Positions 23,535 to 36,446 of a stretch of 64,000 nt of DNA are shown here, piece after piece. A program made the translations under genes and the position numbers. The stretch comes from Trichaptum fuscoviolaceum (Eukaryota; Basidiomycota; Agaricomycetes; Hymenochaetales; Trichaptaceae): assembly GCA_910574455.1 (NCBI GenBank), contig CAJSYZ010000009.1, forward strand, positions 372,001 to 436,000, read 5' to 3'. Under the pieces are notes generated by a model. It was not told the DNA's origin and did not search any database. It worked only from the letters and a program-made list of their open reading frames with translations. Each line of letters begins with the position of its first letter. The stretch's first letter is position 1.

Positions 23535-26500
23535 CAGCGATTTTTGTGCGATTGGACAAAAGCTATATCTCTCATCCGGGTACAACACATGTCGCATATT
23601 CATAGGTTCTTAAGCGACCATCTAAAGACCTACCATCCTGTTTTATACTTTCCCCTCTCCTAGCCTTATGGCGACCAATAAATTATCCACTGCTGTCCTT
23701 CAACAACGTCCTGCACACTAAAGGTGTTTGTTCATCAAGAGTGAAGAAATAGCATAGGCCTGAAATTCCCTGAGTCCTCTCGACGGTTTTTCCTCTTTTG
23801 TGTTCGGGATTGTGTGCGCAAGGAGCTTTGCAATATTTATTACCAGACGCCCTTGAGCTGTTCTTGCCTCCTTCAAGGCCGATTCTTCCCCGGCACGTTG
23901 TCGCAGTCATCTCGGATGGAATAACAAGTTCTCCACTCGACCGCAGTACAAGAAAATTTCGGACCGAGCTCGCAATGCTTAAATGACCGTCATATACGAG
24001 TGGTGCGAGCGTCGGATGTTACTCGAGACAATGCTTCGCCGCTTAACAAAGCGTTAGCTGAGGAAATATTATGAGCTTTATGCTTCTCAGTCCTCACCCT
24101 TCCCCACATTTCATCTCAGGCTCGATCAATAGCTGGCCCGATATTAATCCACTGTACTGTGTTATGGCATCATTGGAGTGATAACAATTCTATTTGTCTA
24201 TCAGGGGGCATGAATTGCTCTTTTCGAGGAATAAGTCTGTACATTTAGAGGGCGGACATCACGGTGAAAGTATAGTTTACGAAACTCAACTAGAAGATAT
24301 GTTCATCAAAAAAATATGTCTAGTCTTGGGCTCGCAGCTCCGTATATGTGAGTGGATGTCCCTAATAATCTCACAGACCTTTGAATCGAATTCTAGCTGG
24401 TTATTAGTTGCCAAGTAATCCGGCCGACCGACCTTGTTTTGCTGGCACCGCCACTATTACGTACAGTACAACCGTTGCGCAGCGATTGATTTTCAGGACG
24501 AGGCTTCAACTCATCGCTTCCTTGTAAGACACACAGCAACTGTTTCCAACATATACGTGACTGTGAACGATTATAAGTTCAAAGATCCCAGATGTTCTGA
24601 ACATGAACCTTGTTTCGGCGAAGGGGTTACCTTTGAATCTTGATCGATTATCCGATTATTGCATGAAGAACTTGGAGTGAGTGCTTTCAAATCAACCTGT
24701 AATCAGTCTTCTTCTCACTCGGATAGATATTACTGAAGACGCCCAATTCATAAGAGATCCCACTGAGATTGTCCATATTTCCGAGTAAATGAGCCGAGGA
24801 CGATCGGCCAAAAGGACTTGCCTCTTCAAGGTCGCCCGTGCAAATATTCTACATCGCCAACCCTTTACTTCGCTCAATATCCGTAGAGGCACAGCAGTGA
24901 TCAACTTCTACTGACGAAATACAAGGTACTGGGAATTCTTGGCAAGATTCTAACACATTTAAATGATACTGTAAGTACACATACCATCTGTCACCGTGGA
25001 TATCTCATTTCAATCCATCTGCAGGGCAGAACTCGGGATATAATCTGATCTTCGAACTTCTAATATTTGCGCCTTGACACTGTCCAGGCTCCTTCGTGTT
25101 ACCGCTGCAATTTGGCATATCTGTGCTTTCCGTATGAGATGGAAGTTCGATTTTACTTCAGCCAGCTTTACAGGTCGGAGGCTTTCGCTCTCACATTACA
25201 TGGAAAACCCAGAACGACACCTTTCAACGTCTCTCATGAACCTTACTGCTAGGCATCTCACATCTCTTTCTGCTGGCTATTACATCCGACCACCGCATGG
25301 GCGGGCCTCTGACACCCCCGCTTGCGTTCACGCACAATCGGGTTCGCTGACCTACTCTTCACCAAAACTTACGCCCTCGTTTGATCTGGGTCGGTCTTGG
25401 CTAGACTGTCGAAGACTACATATGACACCGGACATCTACTCACCCTGGCCCGAAGGAGGTTTCCGTTCTGCGGGCTTTCTGCGAGGAAAAGAGCAGTTAC
25501 GCATTTGCTGATCAGCTTTAGGTTAACTCCGTTCCTCGACATGCGCAATATAGCATCGTGAGACTGCCAGATCCTCCGATGCTGCGACGCGGAGGAACAA
25601 CGTTCATGGGAGTGATCACTACTCATTAGTATCCCAACCACCACCGTACTGCTTCGAACGCCCTTCCCCTCTTGCTTCAGGATGTCTGCGCCCTTCCGGC
25701 GGCTCCCCCCTCCTCATATGTCTGTTTTGGTCCTCACGTCGTCGCTATTGAAGGATGGATGTTCACACAGATACCACCGTCGGCCCGTCATACGCAGCAG
25801 ATGACCTACACGAGAGGTACGGTGATGAGGTCTTTGCGGGGAAAGGAATCCATCTGACAGGGTTCCAAGATTTATCAGTACGTCTATGCTCTTCCAGGTG
25901 ATGTACTTCATCAGCTGACCACTTGAGGCAGCAAAACAACCATAGGCGGCGGCGGTGTCTATAGTCTTCTGTCTGAAGGATCACAGACAGTCATACGCTC
26001 CTTTAAGCAAACGCGCCAAAGAACAGCTATGCCGACGTTCGCCTTCCCCGCTACAAGTCAAGAGCCCCCGCAGGTTATACACGCTCTGTCACTTTTCTCT
26101 TTGCGCGTTTGCATCTCACTATTGGACCACAACCACCGGATGAGAGCTATAATCAACGCTCCTTCTTTCCGGGTTACCGTTCGTTGAGCATTCATTCATC
26201 ATCGCTTTTGCTACATTAATCCTAACTGATGCCAGCTTCTCTCAATATCTAGAGCTTCTATGATGTCTTCCTGCCAATCTGCAGACTTACGACGTCACTG
26301 TCCACTCAAGATGCTGTGAGCTGTCGATGGAGCATGCCTACCTTGCTGTATTGGCCGGGGTCTATCGGAATGTCTGGCTATACTTGATCGTTTTCATCCT
26401 CCCATCGAGAGCTGGCTATCATATCTTCAAGGCTCGGAGGTCCGGCGGATCGGAATGCAACCAACGCATTTGTTGCATCTGGGCTTTTTCTTTCCTACAC

Positions 26501-29304
26501 ATTGAAGCAGTTGTGCGTACTCTGTTCGTGCTTTTTCTATTGAAATTAGACTCGTCAGCGACGTCAAGGTACGCATCGGGATGCATTCGTATCATCCTCC
26601 ATCACTGACTATCCGGTGTACGTTTTTAAGGTTTTCGAGATATTTTTCCCCAAGTAGCACGAATTCAGTAAGTTAAGCCTGACCTTCTCCCGTGTCCCAG
26701 AAACCGTGCTTAATCAGCACCCCTGCATCGTCTAGATTTCCGCTCGGAGACCGTAGCCATTCCTCGCGCTCCAAGCTTGGTCCTTGCGTGATGGATATCG
26801 TTCATGCTTTACGAAGGAGCTTGGCCTACTTGGAATACCCCATGCGGAGCGACGGCATAGTCGAGCCTCGAGTCTAGTCCGACTCAATTTTCCGTAAGTC
26901 GTGTCAAACGACATCCCGCTTTACCCCGCCACCGCGGTCCGCCAGGTCTTCGGATATGTACTTATTCTTCGGTCTCACCTCAGCAATTTTAGCGCTCCGA
27001 CCATCACTTGATGGTTCAGCTTAGGCACGACATAAAGAATTGTCCGAAAGTTGGTCTCTCTCTCATCTTGTTACTGACTGTTGCCGAAAGAACAAAATTA
27101 CGGTTATTCAAACGGTATAAATGCCATCGTCATCGCTCAATCATTGCGTGCCCTTTTGGGGCACAGACCATGACCAGAAAAGTCTCACCGAGTACAGCTT
27201 CCGAACTTATAAATGAACTTAACTCTGACACCCGTGAGTTCCGAGGAAATAGACTTGCTTTGTGCCTGTGATCTCGGCTATTCACCACTCACGCGAAGAG
27301 GGACAAGGTCTGGGGATCCATATGAAATGGGAACTGTTGGCAAGTCATTTTCATATTCATAATTGATATCTCATGATGATTACATATATAATTTCAGTCC
27401 TCTACGTTGAGAGATATTGTCTATTACTTACAGACTATGATTGATGCTCTCTGTTATCCACCTGCGGTTTCCGATGCATGCAACCGTTCTCTCTTGGAAG
27501 ATCTCAGTGACTTCTTTCTCCCATCTTGGCAGATCTGCCAACCACCGCGGCAATGGCAAGTAGCTTTGGGGATGATGTTAAGGCGATTGCGATGTCCTCA
27601 CTTGTCCATGGCTTTCTATTATGATCCCGTCTATTTATCGGCCAGCTGATTCCAGCGTGCCCTTGCGAAGTCGCGGAAGGAGCATGAACGACGCAGTAGT
27701 GCGCTTGCGAAAAGGCGAACCCCGAGGCAGCGCTTAGGCTGGCATATCGCAGTAAATGGTTAGAACCGCCTTTGTTTCTCCACTTACACGGCGAATGATG
27801 AGCGAAATTAAATGGAAGAAACGTAGGGGTACAGTGCTCGGGATGATGAGCGAACCATTCTTGCATGCTGTGCAAGTTCTAAAGCAGATTCACCCCAAGA
27901 AGTTATTTGAACTCAAGTACTCACCGTTGCTTGACAAGACACCCTAGAGCGTGATACCCGTGCGCTCCAGTCCTCCGTATAGATAATGAACGTGTTCCCC
28001 TGCTTGAAATCTCATGATATGAAGATCGGCTGTGAAGATCGCACACAGTAAGGAATGGTGATCAAGTCGAGCAGGTCCAATGGGATAGTATGCAGAGGTC
28101 GTACTGCACATACCGAGTTCGCCGAATAGTTGTCCAGTAGGTGTTGAGTATCTTCAAATCTTCTCAAGATAGACGTGTATGATCTTGTGAAGATATTAGT
28201 TGCATCAAATCACTCTAACCGCTTAGTAGTAGCAGAATTTTTTTTCTTTTTGAAAACTAGATATAAAGACATGACTCGGAGGGAAGGCGGAGGTGAGTAG
28301 CAAGTAGACTGAGGGCTTAGATGTTCATGCCGTCGTATCGGTATCATTGAGGCTCTACGTGCCGGAGTCGTCGACTTTGTCGCAAACGAACTTGAACGCG
28401 GTTCGGAGAACTTCGGACTCACTGGCTGCCAGTGTAGCCTGAGGCTTGACGCGTCACGGTAACGGCGTTACTACTAGTACTAGTAGTCACGGTAGTAAGT
28501 ACTGACATGCTACTTTGTATGGTTTTATTGTCTCACGGTCAGAGACCTTAAATTTTTGCTCCTGTTTGCGTCAAGTCGAATCTTGCATCTTGAAGTTGAT
28601 GTTATACACATCAACAGTTTTCCGTTATCTATTTCGTCGCCTTGCTTAATCCCCGTCACTCAGAAGCACCACTGAAGCACCTTATTCTTCATGATCATCT
28701 TGCGAACTTCTCTAAATCGAATGGAAATGACCAATGCTGGGGTCAGCTTTCTTACGTTTCATCTGATGGTGAGTCGATGAAACGATAACAATCCATTAGT
28801 GTGATTTCGAAATGATTCTACAAAGCTGCTGCTAGTCGGTTTTCATGGAAGAGCCTTCAACAGGACTTATGCACGATGCGCGTTGACACGAAGTACTGAT
28901 GAAACTCAACTGACATGGGCTATGCAAAGTTCAAACAATTGACAGTCAACTCGATGACGACAAGATGAAAATTTGTTTTCCTCTCGGGGACGGAATCACC
29001 TCCATGAACGACTAGCGTATACTAACCGGTTCCACTCAAGAACTTTCCTATGAGCAGATCTGACATGATCTTGTGTCGCGGCAGTGCTCCTTTTGGCATT
29101 CCCCCATTTACCGACTGATGCATCGGTTACCGTCAGCAAATCGAATTTCATCCACAGCGTCACCATCAGTCACCTTCAGCTCCAATACATTCATCGCTAC
29201 TTATTATCGAGCGTCGCTTGCGGAGTGCTGAGTATCGCCGGGCGATCCCCCCCCTCCCCCCAGCAACACCCATCACTTGCCGTCGTTGGATATTAGCGTG
29301 CCTC
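23535..29304. other. Long gene-poor stretch, unrecognised open frames
   Basis: About 5.8 kb between the Gti1/Pac2 gene and the DUF6533 cluster. Open frames of 60-145 codons occur at 25.1-27.9 kb on both strands but none shows a family motif or a convincing exon chain; 24.0-25.0 and 27.9-29.0 kb are AT-rich. It may hold decayed genes. No repeats with clear ends were seen. Confidence 0.4.
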
Positions 29305-30887
29305 ATGGTTAACCTAATCTACCGGTCTGAATCCCTCCTCGTTGAGCTCGAAAACCTCTTCGCATTGCGATGTCTTACTCGTGAGCTCATAGCAAGAAGC
29401 CTTTCATTGCCAGCCTTTTAACTAATTTATTGCCTTTAGTGGCGGGCTTCACCGTTCTCGTCTACGATACGTTCCTGTCCTTCTCCGATGAGTTTGAATT
29501 TGTATGGAGGCCACTCAACGTACCTTTATCTCGCCACAACAGCGATATCGGACGTCAGCGAGTGGCATTGCGATTACTTTATGTCATCAGTCGGTACACC
29601 ATGCTCGCTATCTCTACAGCATTTTTATTTGGTACCCTATTCTATGACTATCACGATGGCATTAAGTAACATACTTTGTTCTTTCAGCCTTATTTCCATC
29701 TCCAGGATATGAATCAAAAAAGGTACGAGGACTTTCGACAAGATTCAAAGCGCATGTTAATCTATACCGATAGTGAGAGACACTGAGGGCGTCAAATTGA
29801 TGCTCGACTTACTATGGCATGAAAGATGCAGGTTGATAATTTCAGTGGTCTTCGGAATCGATGTCTTAATAGAATCGATTGGTTCTGGTACGGCACTTCT
29901 TAGAACATTCAAACTGCGTATTCAGAATGCATCTCCTACAGGGATTGTTTTGTACCGCTTGTATATCCTATGGAGGTTTGAAAGACTGTGGACCTACGCA
30001 CTTTTTGGCGCTTTCGTACTTGATAAGATAGTTGTACTTACGTTCGCATACGTTTCTATTGCGGGAATACAAGGTGAGTGGATTGAACATCCAGCTCTTT
30101 CCCATCAACACTAACTTCGCATGGTATAGATCATGTCATCTTTTTGGAGCTAGGTGATATACGAGCTTGTAACATCACATCTATGCCTCAAACGGATCTT
30201 GGAATATGGATACCCGCAGTGCGCTGTCTTCCTCGTACCTCTCCACTACATCCTAATGAATGATATACTTTTTAATCCCTAGGTCGCGCTTGAAGTCTTT
30301 GCGTTCTCTCTACTCTTTGTCAACGCTCTATCGCAGCCGCGAAAAGAGAGTCAACTTCTCCTCAACATCCTATACAAAGATGGCGTAATCTTCTTTGCTG
30401 TAAGTCCAGACTCAAAAATGCAAAGGGATTATATCGTTGACGTAGTGGATTTGATAGACAACGTTCTGTGAGATTGATTCCTCGAACCTCTTTGCAATTG
30501 CGGTCTAATTGATGCATACCTGTTTGAAAGCGATGAGATTCATTAACCTTATTCTATCAACCCTGCGCAAGGTATGTATTGTCGTTTATCTTCTTCTCAG
30601 CACCGATATCTAAGTTCTACTAGCCTTCACTGTTCTATTTGGGTGTCATGTACGTCCTCCTTTCTCCCAGATCTGAAAAAAAAACATATCGAACTGACGG
30701 ATGAATATTTGTATTTAGCTTTTCTGGAACCATGGTATCAGCTGTGGCCTGTCGCTCTTTCCTTGGCCTGTTTTCAGTTAAGGATCGATTGGAATGGGAT
30801 GTTGCAACAGATCTTGGAAGCAAGGACAGTGAAACAGGAGTGGAATCGAGCATCGGATCCAGCTTCTTGTTGCTGGAATCCGCATGA
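29305..30887 (+). CDS. DUF6533 multi-helix membrane protein A
   Basis: Member of a large basidiomycete family of predicted seven-helix membrane proteins of unknown ligand. Exon 1 (29305-29380) ends in phase 1; exon 2 from 29440 begins the conserved block LAGFTVLVYDTFLSFSDE. Later blocks are YRLYILWRFERLWTYALF (third or fourth helix), ALEVFAFSLLFVNALSQPRK with LYKDGVIFF (sixth helix), and SGTMVSAVACRSF near the end. The last exon ends at 30887 with a short Ser-rich tail. The internal exons between 29.6 and 29.95 kb are hard to join by eye, so a lesion there cannot be excluded. It is the first of three related genes within 6 kb. Confidence 0.6.
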
Positions 30888-31210
30888 CAAAAGGGCACTC
30901 CCCATTCCCACCAAGCTTTACTGATCAAATAGTACGTACACCTACCTCAGAAAGCCTTACTATCTCACTCAACACTATTTTGAAGCTCGATGTGATTCCT
31001 TTTTTTGATACCGCATCTCCGGAAGCTGCAAGGGGTGCGAACTATTGTTACTACTCGACCTGCAAACACAGAATCTGCCAACCCCCATAGGTCCGGATCT
31101 GCCAGATGCCAGATGTCAGACAACGATGGAGATTGCTGATGCGAGCTATTTTTATACTATTGGTAAAAACTGCCGGAGTGCTAATATTGTGTAAGATACT
31201 TCAGTTCTTT

Positions 31211-31224
31211 CCCCCCCCCCCCCC
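31211..31224. repeat. Poly-C run of 14
   Basis: Fourteen consecutive C residues between DUF6533 genes A and B. Such runs are prone to length variation and sequencing error. Confidence 0.9.
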
Positions 31225-31675
31225 TCTACCGTATGATCATGTTGTATTTTGGCATATGACACATATATGATTCTTAATTCATAGCATCTGTATGCCATGA
31301 AATACCCGTCATTGCTAGAGAACCAAGACTGAGGATACGCAGGCTTGCCTAAGTCAAGCTCATCAGGCGCTTACGCTTCAAGCATCCACTAAACGTCATC
31401 AACTTGCGCCTACGCGCATCACCCCTATCTTTTGCTGCGTTCTTATTTGCTTGAACCCCGGCTCGATGAGCTTCATATTTCACAGCTGGACTGACGCTCC
31501 CATCATCAAAGTTGGGGAGCACCATGTGCTCAAACCCTATTCAAGAAGTTATATGTATGATGCAGTGCGGCGGCGGCTATTCACTTTTGTCCTCTCCTCC
31601 TTCACTCCGACGGCCGGAAGAGTTAACTTCATACAACTTATTTCTCTATTTTCTTGTCCTTTTCTTCCTTTTGCT

Positions 31676-33286
31676 ATGGCAGGCCAGGGTCAACCAGAGG
31701 TTGTGGCTCAAGATATATTGAATCTTTACGCTGTACGATATGTCACTGGTAAGCACCCGTTCGATACTTTTCTTGATTCCGAAACGCTAAGTATTATGTG
31801 AAGTCGCAGGGGTTGTGGTTGTGTTGTACGATGCGCTCATCTCTCTCTCTACGGAGCTCGATCTCGTGTGGTCACCGATTATCCGGAGAAAAAAGAACGA
31901 CCATTATCACAAAAATGCGTTCACCCCCTCTAAATTCATGTACCTATTTTCTCGTTTTGCGATTATGGGTATCGCACTCCAGTTTCTATCTGGTAAATAT
32001 CAGCCCTTTCATAATATACGGCTCCCAGTCTGATTTCGGCTAGATATTATACCTTCACATGAGCTATCGAATAAATGGGTGAGCTTATACTCAGCGTCAT
32101 AGGCAATATGGACTAATAGCATATGCAGTATAACATTCAAGCCATCCACGAGTCTAAAATGCTTACTCTACTCAAGGTGCCAAAATGCTATTACGGTTGT
32201 TCTAAGCATTGATGTTTTCGTAGAGGGAATCAGCTGTGGTATATCGTTATTGTCTCCTTGATTGCTTTTTGCAAGACTCACGCATGTTCTCCTCCACCAA
32301 GGTACCGTTCTCCATCGACTATACGCATTGTGGGAATTCGATACACACACGTCCTGGCTCATGCTTTTCATGTTCTTCATATGCAAATCCATCTGTGCAG
32401 TCTTCGCCGCCATCATCATCGCTCAAAGCAGGAGTGAGTGGCGCATTGAAGGTTTACATGTTCAGGTGCTTATATAAGGTCCAGCAAACATTGCCTTCTT
32501 TGACATCGTTCCCGGTCGAGTCCGCTTCTGCGCGATACCTGATGAATCCAAACTCTTCCTCGGTGTCTGGATTCCGTGCGTATGTTAAAGCTTTGCGCTT
32601 CATCCTCCCATCAAACACTGACATCTCTGTATCTCATTTTAAAGGTCATTTTTGACGTATTTGCTTTTGCGATGCTAGTTATAAATGCCCTCTCCCGGCC
32701 ACGTCATGAGAGTGAGCGCCTTCTTCGGATGCTCTATTCGGACGGTGTTGTCTTCTTTCTCGTATGTGTTCGCTATCGATTTCGTCTGATCTCAATTACT
32801 GATGGAATGAATCTATTAGACTACCTTCAGTAAGACATGACTTAGGGAGTCGACTTTTGAGTTTGAACTCATGGATTAATTCTTCAGGCATGCGCCTTCT
32901 GAATCTCATACTTGCGGCGGCCGCACCGGTGAGTGCTAAACGTCGGACACCGAGTCCCACGTATAATTAACTCCGAGTCTCTTTACCGTAGCCCTCTCTC
33001 GTCTTTCTTGGCGTAGTGTAAGAACACGTCTCGCTTCAGTCTAGAAGATATCCCGAGACTAACCGTCCCTACCAGGTTCTCAGCATCGATGGTAACCGTC
33101 GCCGTTTCGCGTTCTTTCCTCCGCCTACATTCGGCAGCATATACGCGTCCAGACAGCTTTGATCCGACTCTCATGTCGGAGGTACAGTGGAGACGCGAAA
33201 GCCAGTACTCGACAGACACTGACAGCGAGTATTCTCATCACTACTACGAAGCTTGGGCCATCGACAAAGAGCTACCTCGACCATGA
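31676..33286 (+). CDS. DUF6533 multi-helix membrane protein B
   Basis: Exon 1 (31676-31748) encodes a 24-residue lead ending LNLYAVRYVT and stops in phase 1. Exon 2 (31810-31992) opens with GVVVVLYDALISLSTELDL, the DUF6533 signature, followed by a helix. Downstream exons give HRLYALWEFDTH, a VFAFAMLVINALSRPRHE helix with LLRMLYSDGVVFF, and the terminal SASMVTVAVSRSFLRLH motif with a polar, acidic 50-residue tail ending at 33286. The exon 1 length (73 bp) and phase equal those of gene C, supporting tandem duplication. The splice phase around 32090-32180 is uncertain by one base. It faces gene C tail to tail, about 415 bp apart. Confidence 0.65.
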
Positions 33287-33700
33287 TGCGTTCGGCGTTC
33301 GCCTCTATTATACTTCTTCGTTCATGTGCACTACTCTATTTCTTGCTCTTACCGTTCGATCCGGCTATTAGGCAGGCAGGCCCTGTTTTCCATTTCTGTA
33401 TTACATATTCATTCTTCTGTGCCTCTCATATGTTTTACGGGTAGATCTAATATAGTAGTTGCTCACTGGTAATTAACAAATGTATAGGATGATTACTTGG
33501 ACGCTTATGAGCTAGGAAATTCCTCATCTAGGGTGTCCCTTGATTCTGATGCGAAGCTTGAGGTCGCTTAACCGCAGATCTGCATATTCTCCATAATATA
33601 TTGAGTTTCACAAAGGGACATACACGAGCTCCATATATCACACCGAACCTATACTACATCTAACTTACACAAAGGGGGTAACTCAGAAACATCCTACAAA

Positions 33701-35364
33701 TCATTTGAACCAGCTTGACTGATCCGGCATGCGGAAGTCAACAGACTGGGGCATGGGCAGCAGATCTATCCCCATGAAGTTGTCCTCTGACTCCGAATAG
33801 ATGTCCGTGTCTGCAATCCCAGATTTCGATGTGACGGAAGTCGTCGTGGTATTCCCCCTCGCAGACCGGTTGGCCGCTGTTCCACCGCAGGCGGCATCCT
33901 CGGAGCGAAAGAGCCGAAGAAGCAGGCGCGAGTTGATGGCGGTGATCACAGACTCGACGAACCTAGACAATGAGACACATCGATGAGAAAAAAACACGCG
34001 AATTCTAACCGGGGGATATATAGGCATTTCAATACATACGGCATGCCAATGGTCGAGAGGATAGGCTGAGGGAGCATCGCAGAAGAGAAGTTAGGGTGAC
34101 TGACTGATGAACTGATAATGAAAGAAGAGAAGCCACCTACATTGCCGAAGGAGCACATTGCAAGATTGAACACTCGAAGGCCTGCATCGCTTGAGATCAG
34201 AGTTCTGATTCCTCTAAAATAAGCTTCAGATTCATCGTACCCCAACATGCCTGCAGAGATGATAATCAATAACGTTTCGTTGGAAAGGCCGGTCATGGAT
34301 GTCGGGTATTGCAAACTTACTATGATGAGAAACACCCCGTCTTCGTACAGCATCCTCAACAGTTTATCGTTAGGGAGACGAGGCCGGTCCATGGCATTCC
34401 ATAAAAGAAGCCCGAGGACATATACATCGAAAGCGATCTGAAGAGTGTCGTTTGGTAAACAATTCACTCAACGGTTCGGAGTGCTCCTGGTCACCTGCGG
34501 CGTCCAAACACCAGTGAAGTATTTTGGCACAATATGTATCTCACATGCGCGGATGACAGATATAAATTGAGGGTTTTCTAGTAGGACATACTAAGCAATG
34601 AGGGTATGCGGACATAATATTATTTAGCTGCTTACGGGTGAAAAACCGAACCGCCATTCCAATAAAGATACAAGAAGTCACACTGACGACGATAGAGCCC
34701 GCAATCAACAGCTGGAGAATTCGTTTTTCTTTATTCCAAAGAACAAATGTACGGAAGATGACTAGGCCTTTATGAAGAGCTTCAGAAACCAACATCACGG
34801 ATATAAGATAGCATAATGCTTACCATGACCTATGGCATCCGCCATAAACACAAGAATCCCGACAATTGTTGAAGAAAGTGCACACCTGTTCAGCAATTAG
34901 TTCCAGCGCACTTTTTTTACTAAGAAAAACGTACTGTCATGAATTAAAGATGGGAAATCTAGTCAGCTCATAAGTTGAAATCTAAAACAAGGCAACCAAC
35001 CCAACGTGGCGACAAGTCTGAGGCTGGAGCTGCATCTAGATCGAGCCATCAGCTTTCATAGAGCGCTGTAGCTTATTCTAAGACGTACCATATACCAGGA
35101 AAAAGTCGAGAATCAATACCCCATATCGATTTATGAGATACGCCAGCCGTGGAAGCCGCAGTCTCTTTTTCCAAACATGTTGTAATTCATCGTTAAATGT
35201 GAAGAGTATTTCATAGAGAAGAATTGCGGTTCCCGCGACTAGGTATGAGAGCAATCAGTCGATAAAAGTTGCGCAAATCGAGAGCACTTACTACTTAGGT
35301 AGCGATCTGCATATAAATCGTTGAGCTGGGAGTTCACAGCGGAGGGAAGACTCGTTGCCGACAT
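33701..35364 (-). CDS. DUF6533 multi-helix membrane protein C
   Basis: Minus-strand relative of genes A and B. The ATG is at 35364; exon 1 (35364-35292, 73 bp, phase 1) ends LNDLYADRYLS. Exon 2 encodes VAGTAILLYEILFTFNDE, the DUF6533 signature, and LINRYGVLILDFFL. Later blocks are HKGLVIFRTFVLWNKEKR, a helix with GMAVRFFTRKQLN, then FDVYVLGLLLWNAMDRPR with LLRMLYEDGVFL, and a Ser/Thr-rich cytosolic tail ending at 33701. The order of blocks equals that of genes A and B. Exons in the 34.85-35.1 kb part are short and their borders are not certain. Confidence 0.65.
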
Positions 35365-35574
35365 GCGTCCTCCAGCCCAACAGTCAATTCGGAGGTAGCA
35401 AAGGCACGCGCTACTGGAAAAGTAGCTTTTAGCTGAGGTGAGAGAGAGTCTCAGAGGGATCCAGCTCGCTTTCAGACTAGCAAAGGTTATGAAGGGAACG
35501 ACGCATCTCAACTCATAGAGCGTCGGACACGACGAAATGGGAAATCAATTGATGAAATGCGGGGACCAAGCTTC

Positions 35575-35925
35575 TTAATCATATGTCTGGCTTCTAAATC
35601 TCTCTTCTTGCCGAGGAAATAAGCCCACAGTGCATGCTTTGATGCGATAGAACCAACGCAGCTCTGCTTCATGTGTGATAGGGGTGGCGGAAGCCGGCAA
35701 GCTCGGGGTTTTTCGAGGGAAAAGTGAGCAATGGCCAGTGACAATCCAGTCCAGATGGTTATGGTTGTGGCTGTTCGAGGTCTTCTTTTCCAGATGGCAA
35801 GGGTTGAAATGACGGAAATCAAGTAACACATGCTGTCAGTAGAAAGGCCTTCATCGATGATAAACAGATGGACGTACTTGCATTTCTAAGTATCCACTCC
35901 GAAGCCTTGCAGGATTATGCCTCAT
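35575..35925 (-). CDS. Small hypothetical two-exon ORF
   Basis: An ATG at 35925 begins 16 codons that end at a GTACGT donor; after a CTGACAG acceptor the same phase stays open for about 85 codons to 35575, giving about 100 residues with no recognised domain. An overlapping frame encodes a stretch with a possible membrane helix (TITIWTGLSLAIAHF), so the true frame is unclear. It may only be the upstream flank of the DUF6533 gene C. Confidence 0.2.
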
Positions 35926-36446
35926 GCTACTATAGCGACGACCTGAAGGTCAATCACGGGCTGATCGAATGTTGATGAGGGAATCAGGGCTTGCCAGCCT
36001 AGGCTGCTCAATCAGAGATGGGTGATCCAGGATCCCAGGAACACGAGAAACCGGGGATCGTTCTCACATATGATGAGCCCTTCAATGATTGCGACCATAG
36101 ATCGCCTGGCGAAAACGCATGTGCGATGTCTTCTCTCGCCTTGACCAGCTCTGATTCTGACCTTCTACGAGTGGGAGTGGACTGCGGCTATACCGGGACA
36201 AAGCTCTTAGTTCAACTTGTTACTTAACGAATGTTGTAGCGTGAGAAATTATTTTGCCAAATGGCAAACGCTAGTACGTCTCATTTTGAAAGTCATCATG
36301 AAACTAACTTTTTTGTCTTCATCATGAGCAGGAATGACAGCAGAATTCCATGTTCCTCAGCATGAGATATATACCCTATTGGAGCTCCAAAAACACTATC
36401 TACAAGGACATTTTTTACTCGTCAAGGCAACCCTTAATAACATATT

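Noticed and set aside
26300..26610. A second FunK1-like kinase fragment (PTLLYWPGSIG region)
   Set aside because: The resemblance is limited to a few residues, stops interrupt the frame, and no kinase catalytic motif is nearby.
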